A stretch of DNA of 6,651 bases from Patescibacteria group bacterium (GTDB taxonomy: Bacteria > Patescibacteriota > Minisyncoccia > Phycocordibacterales > SBAW01). The stretch spans positions 1-6,651 of the forward strand of contig JAUPWA010000018.1 in NCBI GenBank assembly GCA_030916835.1, in the 5' to 3' direction. Each line of letters begins with the position of its first letter. Position 1 is the stretch's first letter. Positions 1 to 4,095 of the stretch are shown in pieces. The position numbers and the translations under genes are program-made. The notes beneath the pieces are model-generated. The model made no database searches and was not told where the DNA came from. It saw only the letters and a program-made list of their open reading frames with translations.

Positions 1-1398
1 GGCAAATCGCTCGACCGTGCACTTGATACACAGGACGTGTTTGGCGTGGTGCTTAACCTTGAGGAGGACTCCGTGCGCGCCATTATCCTTGGTGACTCGG
101 CGCTCGTGACCGAAGGGATGCATGTTGAGGCAACCGGTGAGGTGCTTGCTATCCCCGTTGGTGAGGAGCTGCTTGGCCGCGTTGTATCTCCGCTCGGCGA
201 GACACTCGATGGACAAGGTCCGTTTAAAGCTGAGAAGCACAACGCTATTGAGCGTGAGGCTTACGGCGTGATGGATCGCCAGTCGGTCAACCAGCCAATC
301 CACACCGGCATTAAAGCGATCGACTCGATGATCCCGATAGGTCGTGGCCAACGCGAACTCATCATCGGTGACCGCTATACTGGCAAAACGACGGTTGCAA
401 TCGACACCATTTTGAACCAAAAGTCAGAGCCTAAAGGGTCGCGCCCTGTTTGTATTTATGTCTCTATTGGACAAAAAGAGAGTAAAACAGCCCAGCTTGT
501 GGGCATGCTGCGTGAGCATGGTGCACTGGAGTACACCATTATTGTAAACGCGGGCGCGGCTGCGCCTGCTGCTTTGCAATATTTAGCGCCATTCGCAGGT
601 GCTGCTATTGGTGAGTACTTCATGGACAAGGGTCGTGATGCGCTCATCATCTACGATGATCTCTCTAAACATGCAGTGGCGTATCGCCAGCTTTCACTCC
701 TCTTGCGCCGCCCTCCAGGCCGCGAGGCATACCCGGGCGACGTGTTTTATCTTCACTCGCGTTTGCTTGAGCGCGCCGCAAAACTCTCCAAAGAGAAGGG
801 CGGCGGCTCATTGACCGCACTCCCGATTATCGAGACCCAAGAGGGCGACGTATCGGGGTATATCCCAACCAACGTTATTTCTATCACCGACGGACAGATC
901 TTCCTTGAAACTGACCTCTTTAACAAAGGCTATCGCCCTGCAATTAACGCGGGTATCTCGGTCTCGCGCGTAGGCTCCAGCGCTCAGACAAAAGCCATGA
1001 AGCGCGTGTCAGGCAAAATTAAACTTGAGCTAGCGCAATTCCGTGAACTCGAGGCCTTTATGCAATTTAGCCAAGACCTTGACCCAGACACGAAGCGACG
1101 CATCGACGCAGGCCAGCGCATGATGGCTGTGCTGCGCCAAAAAAATAACGCACCACTGCCGTTTGAGCGCCAGTCGGTGATCATTTACAGCGCAGTGAAT
1201 GGCCACTTGGCACAGGTTGCGGTTGCACGCGTGCCTGAGTTTGAGGAGAAGTTCCTCACCTTCCTTGACACTGCATATGCAGAGCTTTTGCCAACGATAG
1301 CTTCGTCGCGCGAAATGAGTGAGGCTTCAGAGTCAACGCTCAAAGAGGCACTCGAGAAGTTTAAAGAGACACACCCAGACCTTTTTGAGAACAAGTAA
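1..1398 (+). CDS. atpA: F1 ATP synthase subunit alpha, 5'-truncated by window edge
   Basis: This is the alpha subunit of the F1 headpiece. It forms the alpha3beta3 hexamer with AtpD and carries the non-catalytic nucleotide sites. The frame is open from base 1, giving 465 codons. By alignment in memory with the E. coli protein about 46 N-terminal residues lie outside the window, so the GTG at 37 is an internal Val, not a start. Visible signatures are DSMIPIGRGQRELIIGDR, a Walker A motif GDRYTGKT (367-390), ALIIYDDLSKHAVAYRQ (Walker B region), LLRRPPGREAYPGDVFYLHS, and the GISVSRVG segment whose Arg (967-969) is the arginine finger that completes the catalytic site on beta. The C-terminal helical domain is complete and ends at TAA. 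Oddity: the Walker A motif has Tyr where GDRQTGKT is usual. atpG follows after 10 bases, so the two are almost certainly co-transcribed. Family assignment is certain. Confidence 0.98.
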   Translation, partial: GKSLDRALDTQDVFGVVLNLEEDSVRAIILGDSALVTEGMHVEATGEVLAIPVGEELLGRVVSPLGETLDGQGPFKAEKHNAIEREAYGVMDRQSVNQPIHTGIKAIDSMIPIGRGQRELIIGDRYTGKTTVAIDTILNQKSEPKGSRPVCIYVSIGQKESKTAQLVGMLREHGALEYTIIVNAGAAAPAALQYLAPFAGAAIGEYFMDKGRDALIIYDDLSKHAVAYRQLSLLLRRPPGREAYPGDVFYLHSRLLERAAKLSKEKGGGSLTALPIIETQEGDVSGYIPTNVISITDGQIFLETDLFNKGYRPAINAGISVSRVGSSAQTKAMKRVSGKIKLELAQFRELEAFMQFSQDLDPDTKRRIDAGQRMMAVLRQKNNAPLPFERQSVIIYSAVNGHLAQVAVARVPEFEEKFLTFLDTAYAELLPTIASSREMSEASESTLKEALEKFKETHPDLFENK

Positions 1399-1408
1399 GC
1401 ATTGAACC

Positions 1409-2332
1409 ATGGCGGGCCTAAAAGCAATAAAATCAAAAATTCGCTCTATTGAGAAAACCGAAACCGTGACTAAGGCCATGGAGGCGGTTTCAGCTGCAAA
1501 GATGCGCAAGGCGCAACTCACAGCGCTAAATGGTCGCGCATATGCAAAGGCTGCTGTCTCTATCTTGGCGCGTGTTTCAGGCTCTGATGTGCTGAAAAAT
1601 CATCCACTTACACGAAATACTGAGGGTGTTGCTGCCCCAGCGCTGTACATTGTTATCACGAGTGACAAAGGTCTCGCCGGAGGTCTTAATAGCGCTGTGC
1701 TGCGCGCAGTGCAAAACGATATCCGCGAAAGTGGCTTGCAGCCTTCAGATGTTTCAATTGTTGCAGTGGGCAAGAAGGCAAATGACTTCTTTAGTGCACG
1801 CGGCTTTACCATTGTGCTCTATCGTCCCAACACTCAAGAGCTCGACGCAACGCTTATTAGTGAAATTCTTGCACGTGCCGCTGATGCATTTTCTCAGGGG
1901 ACCGTTGGGATAGTTAAAATCGCCTATCAAAACTTTATTTCGACCTTTGAGCAGCGCCCAACCGTGCGCACCATCTTCCCACTCACACTCTCTGAGCTTG
2001 AGGCAGTGGTGGGCGACATTACCCCAAAACGCGGCGCCTTTGCTGAAGCGGAGTCGCCAATGCAGGCAGCTCCCTACACTATCGAGCCTAGCGAGGCGCA
2101 GGTGTTTGATACTATTTTGCCAAAGCTTGCGTCTATCTTTGTGTACCACGCACTCCTTGAGTCGCAAGCCTCCGAGCACAGTGCACGCATGGTTGCTATG
2201 AAGTCTGCCTCTGACAAAGCGAGCGAGTTGGAGCACTCGCTGACGCTGCAGTTTAACAAGGCGCGCCAGGCGGCGATTACTCGCGAGGTGTCTGAAATTA
2301 CTGGTGGTATGGAGGCTATGGCTAGCAAATAA
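1409..2332 (+). CDS. atpG: F1 ATP synthase subunit gamma (central shaft)
   Basis: This is the gamma subunit, the coiled-coil shaft that rotates inside the alpha3beta3 ring and couples proton flow through F0 to ATP synthesis or hydrolysis. At 307 residues it is slightly longer than the usual 285-300. The N-terminal helix is clear (LKAIKSKIRSIEKTETVTKAMEAVSAAKMRKAQ), here quoted only in part as KAIKSKIRSIEKTETVTKAM. The central Rossmann-like domain contains ITSDKGLAGGLN, matching the family TDRGLCGGLN element. The C-terminal helix carries FNKARQAAITREVSEITGG, the best-conserved gamma signature. A Glu/Ala/Pro-rich stretch around residues 200-230 accounts for the extra length. ATG 1409 gives the normal family N-terminus. 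No Shine-Dalgarno is visible in the 10-base gap to atpA, so translation may depend on coupling to atpA. It stops at TAA, 19 bases before atpD. Confidence 0.97.
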   Translation: MAGLKAIKSKIRSIEKTETVTKAMEAVSAAKMRKAQLTALNGRAYAKAAVSILARVSGSDVLKNHPLTRNTEGVAAPALYIVITSDKGLAGGLNSAVLRAVQNDIRESGLQPSDVSIVAVGKKANDFFSARGFTIVLYRPNTQELDATLISEILARAADAFSQGTVGIVKIAYQNFISTFEQRPTVRTIFPLTLSELEAVVGDITPKRGAFAEAESPMQAAPYTIEPSEAQVFDTILPKLASIFVYHALLESQASEHSARMVAMKSASDKASELEHSLTLQFNKARQAAITREVSEITGGMEAMASK

Positions 2333-2351
2333 TTATTAATCGCGAAATTGT

Positions 2352-3719
2352 ATGAAAGGAGAAATTACACAAATCATTGGGCCGGTCGTAGACGTCTACT
2401 TTGAGGGTGCGCTACCACCTATTAAGCACGCACTCACTACACAGGTAGGGAATCGTGGCGTCGTGCTTGAGGTTGCGCAGCATGTTGGCCTCGGCCGCGT
2501 GCGCACCATTGCACTGCAGGACACTACCGGCCTCACTCGCGGCAGCGAAGTTGTTGATACAGGCGCGCCTGTCTCTGTCCCTGTGGGCGAGAAGGTGCTC
2601 GGCCGTCTTTTCAATGTTGTGGGCCAGCCTATCGATGGGAAATCTGCTCCTCAAGGCACTCCTCTAAGCTCCATCCACCAGCCAGCTCCTGCCTTCAAAG
2701 ACCAGCGCACCAAGGCTGAGGTTTTTGAAACGGGCATTAAACCAATCGATCTCTTGGCACCATTTATTCGCGGCGGCAAGGTCGGACTCTTCGGCGGCGC
2801 CGGTGTGGGTAAGACGGTGCTCATGCAAGAGCTCATCCATAACGTGGCTAAAGAGCACGGCGGTTACTCGGTGTTTGCGGGCGTGGGCGAGCGTGTGCGT
2901 GAGGGTAACGACCTTTATCACGAAATGACCGAGTCGGGCGTCGTCGACAAGATGGCCATGGTCTTCGGACAAATGAACGAGGTGCCAGGTGCTCGCGCAC
3001 GCGTCGGGCTCACCGGCCTTACTATGGCTGAGTACTTCCGCGATGAAATGGGTAAGGACGTACTCTTCTTCATGGACAACGTTTTTCGCTTCGTGCAGGC
3101 AGGCTCTGAGGTTTCATCGCTTCTCGGGCGCGTGCCATCAGCGGTGGGCTACCAGCCAACACTTGCCGAAGAGATGGGCCAGCTCCAAGAGCGCATTACC
3201 TCGACCAAGAAGGGCTCTATCACCTCGGTGCAGGCTATTTATGTGCCAGCCGACGACGTGACCGACCCAGCGCCAGCCACAACCTTTGCCCACCTCGACT
3301 CAACCATCGTCCTCTCGCGTAACCTCGCCTCAATCGGTATTTATCCTGCTATCGATCCACTGGAGTCGAGCTCAACTGCAGTTGACCCTAACATTGTGGG
3401 TGAGGAGCACTACAACGTTGCGCTCGGCGTTAAGCAGGCACTGCAGCGTTACAAAGACCTCCAAGACATCATCGCTATTCTTGGTATGGATGAACTCTCA
3501 GACGAAGACAAGCAGACGGTCTACCGCGCACGCAAGATCCAACGCTTCCTCTCGCACCCGATGCATGTGTCTGAAGTCTTTTCAGGTATCCCGGGTGTCT
3601 ATGTGCCGCTCTCTGAGACCGTGCGCGGCTTTAAGGAGATTCTTGAAGGAAAACACGACGACAAGCCGGAGAGTGCGTTCTACAACAAGGGTTCAATTGA
3701 TAGTGTTAAAGCTGAGTAG
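2352..3719 (+). CDS. atpD: F1 ATP synthase subunit beta (catalytic)
   Basis: This is the catalytic beta subunit, which makes or hydrolyses ATP at the alpha/beta interfaces. The 455 residues are near family length. Features in order: N-terminal beta-barrel (GEITQIIGPVVDVYFEG); Walker A GGAGVGKT at residues 148-155 (2793-2816); GVGERVREGNDLYHEM, with the catalytic Glu at residue 180 (2889-2891); Walker B VLFFMDNVFRF; PADDVTDPAPATTFAHLDS; the adenine-stacking Tyr in GIYPAIDPL; and the DELSDED version of the DELSEED loop that contacts gamma. All expected catalytic residues are present. Two departures from consensus: GERVREGND instead of GERTREGND, and DPLESSSTAVDP, with Thr at residue 342 where DPLxStSR normally has Arg. 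ATG 2352 gives the canonical start. There is no Shine-Dalgarno in the AT-rich gap upstream. The gene ends in TAG and a 103-base gap separates it from atpC. Confidence 0.98.
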   Translation: MKGEITQIIGPVVDVYFEGALPPIKHALTTQVGNRGVVLEVAQHVGLGRVRTIALQDTTGLTRGSEVVDTGAPVSVPVGEKVLGRLFNVVGQPIDGKSAPQGTPLSSIHQPAPAFKDQRTKAEVFETGIKPIDLLAPFIRGGKVGLFGGAGVGKTVLMQELIHNVAKEHGGYSVFAGVGERVREGNDLYHEMTESGVVDKMAMVFGQMNEVPGARARVGLTGLTMAEYFRDEMGKDVLFFMDNVFRFVQAGSEVSSLLGRVPSAVGYQPTLAEEMGQLQERITSTKKGSITSVQAIYVPADDVTDPAPATTFAHLDSTIVLSRNLASIGIYPAIDPLESSSTAVDPNIVGEEHYNVALGVKQALQRYKDLQDIIAILGMDELSDEDKQTVYRARKIQRFLSHPMHVSEVFSGIPGVYVPLSETVRGFKEILEGKHDDKPESAFYNKGSIDSVKAE

Positions 3720-3822
3720 TGTACACGAGGTAGCTTCGAAAAGATGCACTCTCGACACTGTAGTCATCAGGGAAACGGTCTCGAATGCACATTTTCGAAG
3801 CAAAAGTACACCAAAAAACACC
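3720..3822. repeat. Long imperfect inverted repeat in the atpD-atpC gap
   Basis: The gap between atpD and atpC is unusually long compared with the 10 and 19 bases separating the upstream genes. It contains two 16-base arms, 3733-3748 (GCTTCGAAAAGATGCA) and 3786-3801 (TGCACATTTTCGAAGC), which pair at 14 of 16 positions with a two-base internal mismatch. Further weaker pairing (GAC 3754-3756 with GTC 3778-3780) shortens the loop to about 21 bases. No poly-T tract follows the right arm, so it does not look like a Rho-independent terminator. It could be an mRNA processing or stability element, or a remnant of a dispersed repeat. No credible gene lies in this gap. The pairing is directly visible; the role is unknown. 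Confidence 0.6.
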
Positions 3823-4053
3823 ATGCATCTCGTAATAGCAAAAGTTGATCAAGTATTTTTTGACGGGGAGGCCCTGTCTGTTACCGTACCAGGGAGTCAG
3901 GGAGAGATGACTATTTTAGGTGAGCACATGCCACTCATTACGACTCTCAAAGCGGGTACTATTGTTGTGCGCGCCGATGGTGCCGAGCAGTCGATGCAGA
4001 TTAATGGCGGCATTCTCGAGGTAAACAGGGAAGGTGCGACCGTAGTGCTGTGA
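3823..4053 (+). CDS. atpC: F1 ATP synthase subunit epsilon, short form (beta-barrel domain only)
   Basis: This is the epsilon subunit, which joins gamma to the c-ring in the rotor. The product is 76 residues, against about 85-140 in most bacteria. It matches the N-terminal ten-stranded beta-barrel: FFDGEALSVTVPGSQGEM, TILGEHMPLITTLKAGTI, and NGGILEVNREGATVVL, the family GGILEV motif. The stop (TGA) comes exactly where E. coli epsilon passes from the barrel into its two C-terminal helices, so the ATP-sensing inhibitory hairpin is missing altogether. ATG 3823 is the only plausible start: there is no in-frame ATG, GTG or TTG upstream between the atpD stop and this codon. No Shine-Dalgarno precedes it. 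Because the barrel is complete and ends cleanly, this is more likely a naturally short subunit than a broken gene. Confidence 0.92.
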   Translation: MHLVIAKVDQVFFDGEALSVTVPGSQGEMTILGEHMPLITTLKAGTIVVRADGAEQSMQINGGILEVNREGATVVL

Positions 4054-4058
4054 GTAAC

Positions 4059-4089
4059 TAGTCACCAACCAGAGTACTCGGGCTATACT
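4059..4089 (+). promoter_or_regulatory. Putative promoter of the secreted-protein gene, leaderless arrangement
   Basis: TATACT at 4084-4089 matches the bacterial -10 consensus TATAAT at 5 of 6 positions. It ends 6 bases before ATG 4096, so transcription would begin at or next to the A of the start codon. A weak -35 candidate, TAGTCA (4059-4064, 4 of 6), sits 19 bases upstream, slightly further than ideal. There is no Shine-Dalgarno before ATG 4096. A -10 box directly abutting a start codon is the usual signature of a leaderless mRNA. The motif is seen; its activity is inferred. Confidence 0.45.
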
Positions 4090-4095
4090 AGCTCT

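Noticed and set aside
1754..2236. 160-codon open frame on the minus strand opposite atpG
   Set aside because: It lies entirely inside atpG, has Cys/His/Leu/Arg-rich composition with no recognisable motif, and no spacing or upstream signal supports it. It is a shadow of the real gene.
2355..2361. AAAGGAG Shine-Dalgarno-like sequence just inside atpD
   Set aside because: It encodes the conserved KGE start of the beta subunit, and no in-frame start codon follows at a useful distance.
3286..3822. Apparent 5' extension of atpC to 3286 in the same frame
   Set aside because: The frame is open across the end of atpD, but the extension is low-complexity Ser/Arg/Thr with no epsilon homology and overlaps the well-conserved beta C-terminus. 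Epsilon similarity begins right at ATG 3823.
3785..3835. ATG 3785 as an alternative epsilon start, requiring a frameshift
   Set aside because: It encodes only 16 codons before TAA, and the residues do not resemble the epsilon N-terminus. ATG 3823 already gives a normal barrel start.
3744..3848. 34-codon frame from ATG 3744 in the atpD-atpC gap
   Set aside because: It has no Shine-Dalgarno, a composition typical of random sequence, lies over the inverted repeat and runs into atpC. Nothing supports translation.
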